Of a DNA stretch of 64,000 bases, positions 26,250 to 34,620 are shown piece after piece. Numbering within the stretch: position 1 is the stretch's first letter; each line of letters opens with the position of its first letter. Under the pieces are notes generated by a model. The model saw only the letters and a program-made list of their open reading frames with translations, had not been told where the DNA came from and searched no databases. A program made the translations under genes and the position numbers. This DNA comes from Qipengyuania spongiae (lineage in GTDB: Bacteria > Pseudomonadota > Alphaproteobacteria > Sphingomonadales > Sphingomonadaceae), in NCBI RefSeq assembly GCF_026168555.1, contig NZ_CP092471.1, positions 1,312,501-1,376,500 of the forward strand, given 5' to 3'.

Positions 26250-26720
26250 ATGCCGATCGTCCCCGAGCCCGGCCCCCGGCTTCCGGGTGGCACGATCCAT
26301 GGGGCGAGGCATTTCTATGCCGTGCGCGTCTATTATGAGGATACCGATCTGTCCGGCATAACCTACCATGCCAATTATCTGCGCTGGTTCGAACGCGCCC
26401 GGTCCGACCTGCTACGGATGCTCGACATCGATCAGCGCGCCGCGATCGAAGCGGGCGGGGGTGCCTACGCCGTGTCCGAGATTGAACTGAAATACCTCCG
26501 CCCCGCGAAACTCGACGACGATGTGGTGATCGAGACGCGCTGCACCGAAATGGGCGCGGCGAGCTGCCGGATGCACCAGCGCGCCTTTCGCGGAGACCAA
26601 TTGCTGACCGAGGCGCGGCTGCGCGTCGGTTTCGTCAGTCCCGAAGGTCGCCCCGTCCGCCAGCCCGCCGCGTGGCGCAAGGCTTTCGCTCAATTCATGG
26701 AAGAGACCGCAACCGTATGA
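26250..26720 (+). CDS. ybgC: Tol-Pal-associated acyl-CoA thioesterase YbgC
   Basis: The 156-residue hotdog-fold protein contains VRVYYEDTDLSGITYHANYLRWFERARSDLLR, including the catalytic Asp of the YbgC group. E. coli YbgC hydrolyses short acyl-CoAs and is linked to phospholipid metabolism and Tol-Pal. ATG 26250 begins the tol operon; its stop overlaps tolQ by 4 bp. Confidence 0.92.
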   Translation: MPIVPEPGPRLPGGTIHGARHFYAVRVYYEDTDLSGITYHANYLRWFERARSDLLRMLDIDQRAAIEAGGGAYAVSEIELKYLRPAKLDDDVVIETRCTEMGAASCRMHQRAFRGDQLLTEARLRVGFVSPEGRPVRQPAAWRKAFAQFMEETATV

Positions 26721-27424
26721 CATCGCTTGGCTTTCTCGCTCCGGCTGCCATCGCTGCCCCGACCCGGCTCGATCCGGTCCAGCTGTTCCTCGATGCCGAC
26801 ATCATCGTCCAGCTGGTGATGGCCGGGCTGCTGCTGGCAAGCATCTGGACCTGGATGATCATCGTCAGCTTCTCGCTGCGGATACGGCGCCTGCGGAGCG
26901 CGACCCGCACTTACGAGGAGGATTTCTGGCAGGCGGAGAATTACGACCGCTTCATGTCCGAACGCGGGCGCAAGGACCTGCCGCCCTCCCGCGTAGCCGG
27001 GGCAGGCGTCGGCGAATGGCGCCGCTCGACCAAGGGCGGGGTTAAGGATCGCGAGGGTGTGCGGACGCGCGTCGCCTCGGCAATGGAAAGCCAGGTCGCG
27101 GGCGAGGCGGACACGCTCTCGGACCGGCTCAACTTCCTCGCCACCACGGGTTCGGTCGCGCCGTTCGTGGGGCTGTTCGGCACCGTCTGGGGCATCATGA
27201 ACAGCTTCTTCCAGATCGGTTCGCAGGAAAGTTCGTCGCTTGCCGTGGTCGCGCCTGGCATTTCCGAGGCACTTTTCGCCACGGCGATCGGTCTTTTCGC
27301 GGCAATTCCCGCAGTTATCGCGTACAACCGCTTCAGCCATGCCGTGAACAGCTACGAGGCGCGCCTTCAGCGTTTCGCCGATAAGCTGGCGGCGACATTC
27401 AGCCGTCAGCTGGACGGCCTTTGA
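26717..27424 (+). CDS. tolQ: Tol-Pal system motor subunit TolQ
   Basis: The 235-residue ExbB-like protein has three membrane helices (about 22-45, 140-165 and 172-195), with GSVAPFVGLFGTVWGIMNSFFQIG and ISEALFATAIGLFAAIPAVIAYNRF. With TolR it forms the proton-driven motor that energises outer-membrane constriction at division. Start ATG 26717, coupled to ybgC by ATGA. Confidence 0.95.
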   Translation: MTSLGFLAPAAIAAPTRLDPVQLFLDADIIVQLVMAGLLLASIWTWMIIVSFSLRIRRLRSATRTYEEDFWQAENYDRFMSERGRKDLPPSRVAGAGVGEWRRSTKGGVKDREGVRTRVASAMESQVAGEADTLSDRLNFLATTGSVAPFVGLFGTVWGIMNSFFQIGSQESSSLAVVAPGISEALFATAIGLFAAIPAVIAYNRFSHAVNSYEARLQRFADKLAATFSRQLDGL

Positions 27425-27444
27425 GCAGGCAGGGGATGTAGCCG

Positions 27445-27888
<444 letters not shown>

Positions 27889-27892
27889 CCCG

Positions 27893-28771
27893 ATGGCCAT
27901 GGGAGAACGCACATTCAGCGGAGAGGAACGCATCGGCCTGTTCGTGGCTGCGGTGCTGCATCTCGCGCTGGTGCTCGTCCTCCTTCTCCAGCCGAGCAAG
28001 CGCGAAGAGATCATCCCGGTCGAGCGCATGACGGTCAACCTTGCCGAGGATGTCGGCATGGAAGCGACCGCGCCCGACCCGGTGCCCGAAAGCCGCGCCG
28101 CTATCGCGCCGACCATCGCCGACACGCCGGCACCGGCGCCCGAACCGGTGGCGCAGCTCGAACCGCAACCTGTGCCACAGCCGGTCCAGCAGCCCGTGCG
28201 CCGTCCAGTGGAACGCACCCGCCCCGCACCGGCGCCCACGCGCCCGGCGCAGGCCCAGCCCCGCCGCCGCCCCGATCCGCCGCGGGCCGAGCGTCCTGCG
28301 CCCGAACAGCCGCGCCAGGCCCAGCCGCGCCCCGCGCCCTCGCGCCCTGCCGAGCGCAGCGGCGGCTCGCGCATTGGCGATAACTTCCTCGCCGGAGCGG
28401 GCGACAGCACCCGGTCGAGCGAAACCCGCACTCCCGCCTCGCAGATCGGCGCAAGCGCCAAGGCCTCTCTGGTTCAGGCGATCTCGCGGCGGATCAAGCC
28501 GCACTGGTCGCCGCCCAACGGCCCCGAGGTGGAGGAGATCACCACCTTCCTGCGTTTCCGGTTGAACGAGAACGGTTCGCTCGCCGGACGCCCCGAGGTG
28601 GTGCGTCAGACCGGCGTCAACGACGTGAACCGGGCACAGGCATCGCGCCACGCAGAACAGGCGATCCGCGCCGTGCAGCTTGCTGCCCCGTTCTCCGACC
28701 TGCCGGAAGAATATTACGAAGCCTGGAAGCTTGTCGGCCCGTTCAGCTTCGATTGGAGATTGGCCCAGTGA
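27893..28771 (+). CDS. tolA: TolA-like periplasm-spanning protein
   Basis: The 292-residue protein has one N-terminal membrane helix (LFVAAVLHLALVLVLLL, about 16-32), a long Pro/Ala/Arg/Gln-rich linker (about 60-165, in place of the Ala/Lys/Glu helix of E. coli), and a TonB/TolA C-terminal domain (about 190-292) starting KASLVQAISRRIKPHWSPP. It links the TolQR motor to TolB/Pal. The low-complexity linker is GC-rich but in frame. It begins 4 bp after tolR. Confidence 0.88.
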   Translation: MAMGERTFSGEERIGLFVAAVLHLALVLVLLLQPSKREEIIPVERMTVNLAEDVGMEATAPDPVPESRAAIAPTIADTPAPAPEPVAQLEPQPVPQPVQQPVRRPVERTRPAPAPTRPAQAQPRRRPDPPRAERPAPEQPRQAQPRPAPSRPAERSGGSRIGDNFLAGAGDSTRSSETRTPASQIGASAKASLVQAISRRIKPHWSPPNGPEVEEITTFLRFRLNENGSLAGRPEVVRQTGVNDVNRAQASRHAEQAIRAVQLAAPFSDLPEEYYEAWKLVGPFSFDWRLAQ

Positions 28772-28812
28772 GGACCCGACCCGTGAGAATCCGTTCAATG
28801 AGAACCAGCGAC

Positions 28813-30216
28813 ATGAAGACAACCATCATCGCCTTCGCCGCCCTGCTCGCCGCGCCGGCGATGGCGCAGACGGCTCCGCAGAATTCGAGCCGCGATCTCG
28901 GCGCACCGATCCCAGAGGGCGGCGAGGTCGAGACCGTCGAGGAAAGCCAGGGTCTGACCGGATCGGTCAGTTTCGAAGGCAATCTCGACGATCTCGGCAT
29001 CGCCATCCCTGCCTTCGCGACCGATCGCGACGGACCCACTCCGGCCAACTCGCAAGGGACCGCCGCGCTCGGAACGGAGCTTGCGCGGGTCATCACCTCC
29101 GACCTGCGGAACAACGGTCTGTTCAAGCCGACCGGGCCGGACTCGTTGCCACGCCCGACCTATCCCGAAATCACCGCGCCTAATTTCGCGACCTGGTCCA
29201 ATCGCGGAGCGGAGATGCTGGTGCAGGGTTATGTCCGCGCGCGGGGCGACGGGCGGCTGACGATCGGCTGCTACCTCTACGACATGCAGCTGCGCAGCGA
29301 ACTGGTGCGCGAGGGCTGGGTGGTCCCACCCGCCGACTGGCGCCGGGCCGCGCACAAATGCGCTGACCTCGTCTATTCGCGCCTGACCGGGGAAAGCCCG
29401 TTTTTCGACAGTCGCATCGCCTACATCGCCGAGACGGGACCGAAGGACAATCGCACCAAGCGGCTCGCCATCATGGACAGTGATGGCGCCAACCATCGTT
29501 TCATCACCACCGGCCAGTCGACCGCGCTGACGCCGCGTTATTCGCCCGATTACCGCAAGCTCGTCTATCTGAGCTATGTCGACGGCAATCCGCGCATTTA
29601 TGTCTATGACATCGGCACAGGCAGCCAGACGCTGGTGACACAGAGCGCCAACCCGACCTTCGCTCCGCGCTGGAGCCCGGATGGGCGCTGGATTCTTTAT
29701 TCGATGGCGGTCGGCGGCAACACCGACATCTATCGCGTCTCGGCCAGCGGCGGTGGCCGCAGCGAGAAGCTGACCGATGCGCCGGGCATCGATATCGGCG
29801 GGTCCTATTCGCCCGATGGCAACAGGATCGTGTTCGAGAGCGATCGCTCGGGCGTGCAGCAGTGCTACGTGATGGACGCCGACGGATCGAACCAGCGGCG
29901 CATCAGCTTCGGCAGCGCGCGCTGCGCGACGCCGGAATGGAGCCCGCGCGGCGACCAGATCGCCTTCACCAACACCAGCAATTTCAACGTCTCGGTGATG
30001 AGCCCCAGCGGAGGCAATGTCCGGCGGCTCACCAGCGGATGGCAGGACGAGGCGCCGACCTGGTCGCCCAACGGCCGGATCGTCCAGTTCTTCCGGACCG
30101 AACGCAACACCGGCAGCACCTCGCTGTGGCAGGTCGACCTGACGGGCGAGAACCTGCGCGAATTGCCGACACCTGTCGATGCTTCGGACCCGGCATGGGG
30201 ACCGATCCTGCCCTGA
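28813..30216 (+). CDS. tolB: Tol-Pal system beta-propeller TolB
   Basis: The 467-residue periplasmic protein has a Sec signal (MKTTIIAFAALLAAPAMAQ), an N-terminal TolB domain (about 35-170) and a six-bladed WD40-like PD40 propeller with repeated SPDG/SPNG motifs (YSPDYRKLVY, WSPDGRWILY, YSPDGNRIVF, WSPRGDQIAF, WSPNGRIVQF). It binds Pal and TolA. ATG 28798 would add five residues to the signal peptide and is possible. Confidence 0.95.
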   Translation: MKTTIIAFAALLAAPAMAQTAPQNSSRDLGAPIPEGGEVETVEESQGLTGSVSFEGNLDDLGIAIPAFATDRDGPTPANSQGTAALGTELARVITSDLRNNGLFKPTGPDSLPRPTYPEITAPNFATWSNRGAEMLVQGYVRARGDGRLTIGCYLYDMQLRSELVREGWVVPPADWRRAAHKCADLVYSRLTGESPFFDSRIAYIAETGPKDNRTKRLAIMDSDGANHRFITTGQSTALTPRYSPDYRKLVYLSYVDGNPRIYVYDIGTGSQTLVTQSANPTFAPRWSPDGRWILYSMAVGGNTDIYRVSASGGGRSEKLTDAPGIDIGGSYSPDGNRIVFESDRSGVQQCYVMDADGSNQRRISFGSARCATPEWSPRGDQIAFTNTSNFNVSVMSPSGGNVRRLTSGWQDEAPTWSPNGRIVQFFRTERNTGSTSLWQVDLTGENLRELPTPVDASDPAWGPILP

Positions 30217-30286
30217 GGGCATTCTTTAATAACGAGCGGTCCGAAACGGGGCCCGAATTTCCACTGCTGAGAAGGGAATCAGCATT

Positions 30287-30805
30287 ATGACGACACGTAA
30301 GATCGCTTTCGCACTCGCCACCGGCACGCTGGCGCTTGCCGCCTGTTCGAAGAAGGCACCCGAGCAGCTTCCGCCCGCTCCGCAGCAGCAGGGCACAACC
30401 ACCCCGACGCCGACCACCACCGCGCCGAACAACGGCCCCGGGACGCAGCAGCATTTCCTCCAGACCGTCGGCCAAACCAACACCGTGATCTATTTCGGGC
30501 TCGACCAGTACAATGTCGATGCCGAGGACCAGCGCATTCTGCAAACGCAGGCGCAGTACTTCTCGCAGTACCCGAACGTGACCTTCACCATCGAAGGCCA
30601 TGCAGACGAGCGCGGCACGCGCGAATACAACCTTGCCCTCGGTGAGCGCCGCGCAAACGCCGCGAAGAACTATCTGGTCTCGGTCGGCATTCCGGCCAAC
30701 CGCATTCGCACGATCAGCTACGGCAAGGAACGCCCCGTGGCGATGGGCTCGAACGAGCAGGCCTGGGCGCAGAACCGCCGCGCTGCGACTGTCGTGATCA
30801 ACTGA
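30287..30805 (+). CDS. pal: Peptidoglycan-associated lipoprotein Pal
   Basis: The 172-residue lipoprotein has an LALAAC lipobox, a Pro/Thr/Gln linker and an OmpA-like peptidoglycan-binding domain (about 60-172): VIYFGLDQYNVD, FTIEGHADERGTREYNLALGERRANAAKNYL, GKERPV. It anchors the outer membrane to peptidoglycan. GAAGGGA precedes the ATG and a terminator follows. A cpoB/ybgF gene is not in the usual next position. Confidence 0.95.
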   Translation: MTTRKIAFALATGTLALAACSKKAPEQLPPAPQQQGTTTPTPTTTAPNNGPGTQQHFLQTVGQTNTVIYFGLDQYNVDAEDQRILQTQAQYFSQYPNVTFTIEGHADERGTREYNLALGERRANAAKNYLVSVGIPANRIRTISYGKERPVAMGSNEQAWAQNRRAATVVIN

Positions 30806-30812
30806 CCGGAAC

Positions 30813-30848
30813 GGGAGCCTTCATCTTCGGGTGAGGGCTCCCTTTCTT
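30813..30848 (+). terminator. Terminator of the tol-pal operon
   Basis: GGGAGCC (30813-30819) pairs with GGCTCCC (30836-30842) around a 16-nt loop and is followed by TTTCTTCT, 7 bp after the pal stop. Confidence 0.7.
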
Positions 30849-30988
30849 CTGCCTGTTCAGGCTGACGGGCGAGGGTGGCTCGCGGGCCGATCGCGGCATT
30901 TCGCACCGCTGCAGATCGCCGGTCCTTGTGTGAAGCGCGATCATCCCTAGACTGTGTGCGATGCCAATGCGACCGACGATATTTTTCC

Positions 30989-31522
30989 ATGCCTAAGCCC
31001 GGCCGCTCGATGGACTGGGGCTTTCCCCGCTGGCGCGGCTACGAGGCCGGGCGCGAGGCGGCTCAGGTGCGCCTGTGCGACCGGCACGGCTGCGAAGAGG
31101 TGGGCGACTGCCCCGCTCCCAAGGCACCCAACAGCCCCGAGCGCTGGATGTTCTGCCAGACCCACGCCGCCGAATACAACCGCAAATGGGACTATTTCGA
31201 AGGCCTCGACAAGGCCGAGAAGGAAGCGCGCGCGAAGTCCGAACGCAGCGAAAACGCCGGCTATGCCGAGGCGCAGCATTACGGCTGGGGCGGCAGCGGC
31301 GATGGTTCGCGCAGCGCGGACGAGATGCGCGCGCTCGATATTCTCGAACTGGAGGCGGACGCCGACTTCGCCGCGGTGAAGAAGGCCTTCCGCGCCAAGG
31401 CCAAGACGGTACACCCGGACGTGAAGCCCGGAGACAGCGATGCGGCCGCCGAGTTCCAGAAGCTCTCGGTCGCCTACGACGTGCTGAAAGCGGCCGAAGA
31501 ACGGCGGGAGTGGAAGGGCTAG
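30989..31522 (+). CDS. J-domain (DnaJ-like) protein with Cys/His N-terminal module
   Basis: The 177-residue protein has a C-terminal J domain (about 115-177): RALDILELEADADFAAVKKAFRAKAKTVHPDVKPGD with the HPD motif for Hsp70 stimulation. Residues about 28-65 hold CDRHGCEEVGDC and WMFCQTHAAEYN, a Cys/His pattern that may bind zinc. It lacks the DnaJ Gly/Phe and zinc-finger domains, so it is a class C J protein. Its stop overlaps the convergent ATP-grasp stop within CTAG. Confidence 0.8.
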   Translation: MPKPGRSMDWGFPRWRGYEAGREAAQVRLCDRHGCEEVGDCPAPKAPNSPERWMFCQTHAAEYNRKWDYFEGLDKAEKEARAKSERSENAGYAEAQHYGWGGSGDGSRSADEMRALDILELEADADFAAVKKAFRAKAKTVHPDVKPGDSDAAAEFQKLSVAYDVLKAAEERREWKG

Positions 31523-32406
31523 CTCAACCGCCCGGCAATGGCCGCGGCCATGCGCTTCCCCAGATCGGGACCCTGTTCGGGATAGAGATAGGGCTCGATC
31601 AGCTCGGCCTCCATCACCGCCAGCCGGTCGTCCGGCAGGCGGATCATGTCGATCCGGGCGTACAGCAGATCGGTGAAGGGCAGGGCGGTCAGCACCTGCC
31701 GCGCGCAGTCTAGGTCTTCCAGCGAGGGCTGGTGGATGGTCTCGCTCCCGCCATAAAGCGACTGAATGCGGTATTCGCCTGCGGCGGCGCGCTTGCGGAT
31801 GGCGTGGGAGAAGGCGCCGTCGATGAAGACGAAGCTGTATTCCCCTTCTTCGGTCACGCTCGGCAGGAAGGGCTGGACCATGCAGGGGCGGCCCATGCGC
31901 CAGTCGTGCTGGGGCAGAGTGTCGCGGGTGAAGCGATGCTGCCCGAGCCCGCCCGCCCCGATCTGGCGCTTGACCACCACGTCTTGCGTGTCGAGGCTCG
32001 CCATCGCCGTCAGCACGCCGCCCCGGTCCGCCTCTCCCAGATAGAGCGTCGGGACGATCGGCGCGCCCTGTTCGCCGAGTTGCCGCAGATAGGTCTTGTC
32101 CGCGTTCCAGCGCACCACCTCGGGCGGGTTGCAGACCGCGATGCCGCGCGCCGTCAGCGCCTCCAGCTTGGCGAGAAATTCCTCGGGATGGTCCTGATAA
32201 TCCCAGGCCGTGCCGAGCAGGACGAGCGCGATCCCGTCGAATTCGGCCAGCGGCGCGCGCCAGTCCAGCTCGACCAATTCCAGTCCGGCCTCGGCGAAGG
32301 CCGGGCGCAGCGCGGCGACTTCGAGATCATGCTCGAAGGCATCGCCGCGCCGCGGCCCCTCGCCTGGCAGCGTATCGGCACAGGCGAGGAAGCCGACGCG
32401 GCTCAA
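31519..32406 (-). CDS. ATP-grasp domain protein (glutathione synthase/DcsG-like)
   Basis: The 295-residue protein has an N-terminal pre-ATP-grasp part (LVLLGTAWDYQDHPEEFLAKL), an ADP-binding region (NPPEVVRWNADKTYLRQLGEQG, DVVVKRQIGAGGLGQH) and metal-binding VMEAELIEPYLY. The layout resembles the DcsG/glutathione-synthase-like ligases that join a carboxylate and an amine with ATP. The only sensible start is TTG 32406, overlapping the PLP-enzyme stop (TTGA). Substrates are unknown; a sulfur amino-acid product is a reasonable guess. Confidence 0.65.
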   Translation of the reverse strand: MSRVGFLACADTLPGEGPRRGDAFEHDLEVAALRPAFAEAGLELVELDWRAPLAEFDGIALVLLGTAWDYQDHPEEFLAKLEALTARGIAVCNPPEVVRWNADKTYLRQLGEQGAPIVPTLYLGEADRGGVLTAMASLDTQDVVVKRQIGAGGLGQHRFTRDTLPQHDWRMGRPCMVQPFLPSVTEEGEYSFVFIDGAFSHAIRKRAAAGEYRIQSLYGGSETIHQPSLEDLDCARQVLTALPFTDLLYARIDMIRLPDDRLAVMEAELIEPYLYPEQGPDLGKRMAAAIAGRLS

Positions 32407-33713
32407 ACGGTTTCCAGCGCCTGCTCGAAATCGGCGATCAGGTCGTCGGCATCCTCGATCCCGATGCTGATCCGCACGAGATTGTCCGAAATGCCGAGCT
32501 CCGCCCGGCGCCCTTCGGCGACCGAGAGGTGCGTCATGCTGGCCGGGTGGCTGGCGAGCGTCTCCGTGCCGCCGAGGCTGACCGCGAGCTTGGCGATCTT
32601 CAGCGCGTCGAGGAAGCGGAAGCATTCCGCCTCGCCGCCCTTGAGCAGCAGCGAAAAGGTCGATCCCGCGCCCAAGCAGTGCCGGTCGTAAATGTCCTGC
32701 TGCCGCTCGTCCTTGATCATGCCGAGATAGCCCAGCCCCTCGACCTTGGGGTGCTTCGCCAGGTAATCGCAGACCTTTTCCGCGTTCTCGCCCGCGCGCT
32801 GCATCCGCAGCTCCACCGTCTCGAGACTGCGCAACAGCATCCAGGCGGTGTTGGGATCGCAGATCCCGCCCATCGTGTTGCGCAGCGAGCGGACCGGATC
32901 CATCCACTTCTTGGCGCCCGCGATGGAGCCAGCGACGAGGTCCGAATGCCCGCCGACATATTTGGTCAGCGAATAGCAGACGATGTCCGCACCGTGGTCG
33001 AGCGGGCGCTGCCACAGCGGACCGAGAAAGGTGTTGTCGATGGCGATCGGGCAGTCCCAATCGAGTGCCGCGTCGCGCGCGTCCTTCACCGCCTCGATGT
33101 CGACCAGCGCATTGGTCGGGTTGCCGGGGCTTTCGAGATAGATCATGCAGACCTTGCCGCCGTTCTCGGACGCTTTGCTCTTCGCCTTTTCGAGCACGGC
33201 GTCGATCTGCTCGCGGGTCGCGCCGGCGGGAAAATCGAAGTAATTGATGCCCCAGCGCGACAGCACCTTGGCAACGAAGCCTTCGGACGCGGCGTAGAGC
33301 GGGCCGGAATGAACGATCACATCGCCCTGATCGGCATAGGCCATCATCAGCACGCAGATCGCGGTCATGCCGCTGGAAAAGCTCAGCGCGTCCTCGGCCC
33401 CGTCCCACACGGCCAGGCGATCCTCGAGGATTTCCTGGTTCGGCGCGTTGAAGCGCGAATAGACGAGCCCTTCGGCACCACCCGGACGCTTGCCGGTAAT
33501 GCCTTCGAAATGGCGCTTGCCATCGGCGGCGCTCGGAAAGGCGAAGGTGCTGGTAAGGAAGATCGGTGGCTTGAGGCTGCCTTCGGAGAGCGTCGGGTCG
33601 TAGCCGTGGCCCATCATCAGGGTGGCGGGCTTCAGTTCGCGCCCGCCAATGGTCTTGACCTCGGGCTTAGGGTTCTTGCGCGGGGTGGTGGGATCGATGT
33701 CGTTGTCGCTCAT
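32403..33713 (-). CDS. Cys/Met metabolism PLP-dependent enzyme (cystathionine gamma-synthase family)
   Basis: The 436-residue fold-type I PLP enzyme has YSRFNAPNQEILEDRLAVWDGAEDALSFSSGMTAI, the DNTFLGPLW cofactor Asp, and the Schiff-base Lys in CYSLTKYVGGHSD. The family includes cystathionine gamma-synthase, methionine gamma-lyase and O-acyl-homoserine sulfhydrylase; the N-terminal 40 residues are longer than in E. coli MetB, and the specific reaction cannot be told. ATG 33713 follows AGGAAGGA, which can be locked in a hairpin (33725-33758). Confidence 0.85.
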   Translation of the reverse strand: MSDNDIDPTTPRKNPKPEVKTIGGRELKPATLMMGHGYDPTLSEGSLKPPIFLTSTFAFPSAADGKRHFEGITGKRPGGAEGLVYSRFNAPNQEILEDRLAVWDGAEDALSFSSGMTAICVLMMAYADQGDVIVHSGPLYAASEGFVAKVLSRWGINYFDFPAGATREQIDAVLEKAKSKASENGGKVCMIYLESPGNPTNALVDIEAVKDARDAALDWDCPIAIDNTFLGPLWQRPLDHGADIVCYSLTKYVGGHSDLVAGSIAGAKKWMDPVRSLRNTMGGICDPNTAWMLLRSLETVELRMQRAGENAEKVCDYLAKHPKVEGLGYLGMIKDERQQDIYDRHCLGAGSTFSLLLKGGEAECFRFLDALKIAKLAVSLGGTETLASHPASMTHLSVAEGRRAELGISDNLVRISIGIEDADDLIADFEQALETV

Positions 33714-33724
33714 AGGGAGAGCTT

Positions 33725-33803
33725 CCTTCCTGTCGCACGCTCCCAGGAAGGCGGGAGCCGGATGGCGCGGCCGGGGCACCCGTTCCTAACCTCCGCAGGA
33801 ACG
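33725..33803 (-). promoter_or_regulatory. Candidate RNA switch in the PLP enzyme leader
   Basis: On the minus-strand mRNA, CCTTCCTG (from 33744-33751) pairs perfectly with CAGGAAGG (from 33725-33732), which contains the Shine-Dalgarno. A competing stem, GCTCCC/GGGAGC (33753-33758 with 33739-33744), would put the anti-SD in its loop and free the SD. A further 7-bp hairpin, CGTTCCT/AGGAACG, lies upstream (33781-33803). No match to known SAM, SAH or cobalamin riboswitch consensus is apparent. Nothing else is seen in the 247-bp gap. Confidence 0.45.
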
Positions 33804-33960
33804 CCTCTCCGCCAGCAGCGTCGCGCCGTGCTCTCTATCGCGGGCGCGGCGGCGTTTCAATCGGTGCGGGATGGGAGAGAGCGTGAGGGCCACGCCACCT
33901 TTCGGCGGGCCGAACGCCGGTTTCATGTTACCGTCAGTGGGGATGTGACATTGGGGCGAG

Positions 33961-34611
33961 ATGATGCGCTGCCTGAAACCAATCTTCGCCGCCACCCTAT
34001 CGATCCTTGCAGCCTCGCCCGCCGCCGCGGATGCGCCGCCTGCTTCGGCTTGGGAGATCGGCCCGTTCATCGATGGCCGGAATTATTCGGTAGGGATGCC
34101 GGTCCGCCCGACCGAGACCCGTGACGGCGCGAGTTTCGTCGTTCCCGGCCCGAGCGCGCGGGACGGGCATGTTCATTATGTCACCATGCCGGTCCGCAGC
34201 CTTGCGGGTGCGCGGCGCATCACCCTGCGCTACCGTATCGACGCGCCTCAGGGCACGCGCTTCGTTCAGCAGGAAAATCCGGCCGCTGGTCCCGCGACGC
34301 TTTCGCTCTATTTCCAGCGGCGGGGCGACAGTTGGCGGGCACGGCATCCCGACTATCGCTGGTACTCGCCCGCGGGGCGGGATGTGCCGCTTTCGCCGGG
34401 GATACACGAGGTCAGCATCCCGCTCGATCCAGGGGCAAAGTGGGTGGCGATGATGGGCGGCGATTCCAGCAGCAACCCGCGGGGCTTCGCCGCAGCCTTG
34501 TCCGAAGCGCACCGGGTCGGTTTCACCTTCGGCGGGAATAGCGGCCGAGGCCACGGCGTTTACGCCACCCGGCCGTCGCGCTTCACTGTGCTGGATTTCG
34601 AGATCGAGTAG
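33961..34611 (+). CDS. Hypothetical secreted protein
   Basis: The 216-residue protein begins with a clear Sec signal (MMRCLKPIFAATLSILAASPAAADA). The mature part is beta-rich (YVTMPVRSLAGARRITLRYRI, ATLSLYFQRRGDSW, GIHEVSIPLDPGAKWVAMMG, RVGFTFGGNSGRGHGVYATRPSRFTVLDFEI), as in carbohydrate-binding jelly-roll domains, but I do not recognise a specific family. It diverges from the PLP enzyme gene and converges with the frameshifted lipoprotein gene. Confidence 0.65.
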   Translation: MMRCLKPIFAATLSILAASPAAADAPPASAWEIGPFIDGRNYSVGMPVRPTETRDGASFVVPGPSARDGHVHYVTMPVRSLAGARRITLRYRIDAPQGTRFVQQENPAAGPATLSLYFQRRGDSWRARHPDYRWYSPAGRDVPLSPGIHEVSIPLDPGAKWVAMMGGDSSSNPRGFAAALSEAHRVGFTFGGNSGRGHGVYATRPSRFTVLDFEIE

Positions 34612-34620
34612 GCTTCGCCG

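Noticed and set aside
32407..33408. N-terminal part of a 629-codon frame fused to the ATP-grasp protein
   Set aside because: It is a shadow of the PLP enzyme gene; the ligase starts at TTG 32406.
33714..33960. Known SAM, SAH, cobalamin or glycine riboswitch in the PLP enzyme leader
   Set aside because: I compared the leader with remembered consensus elements and found no convincing match; only the stems reported as a candidate switch are visible.
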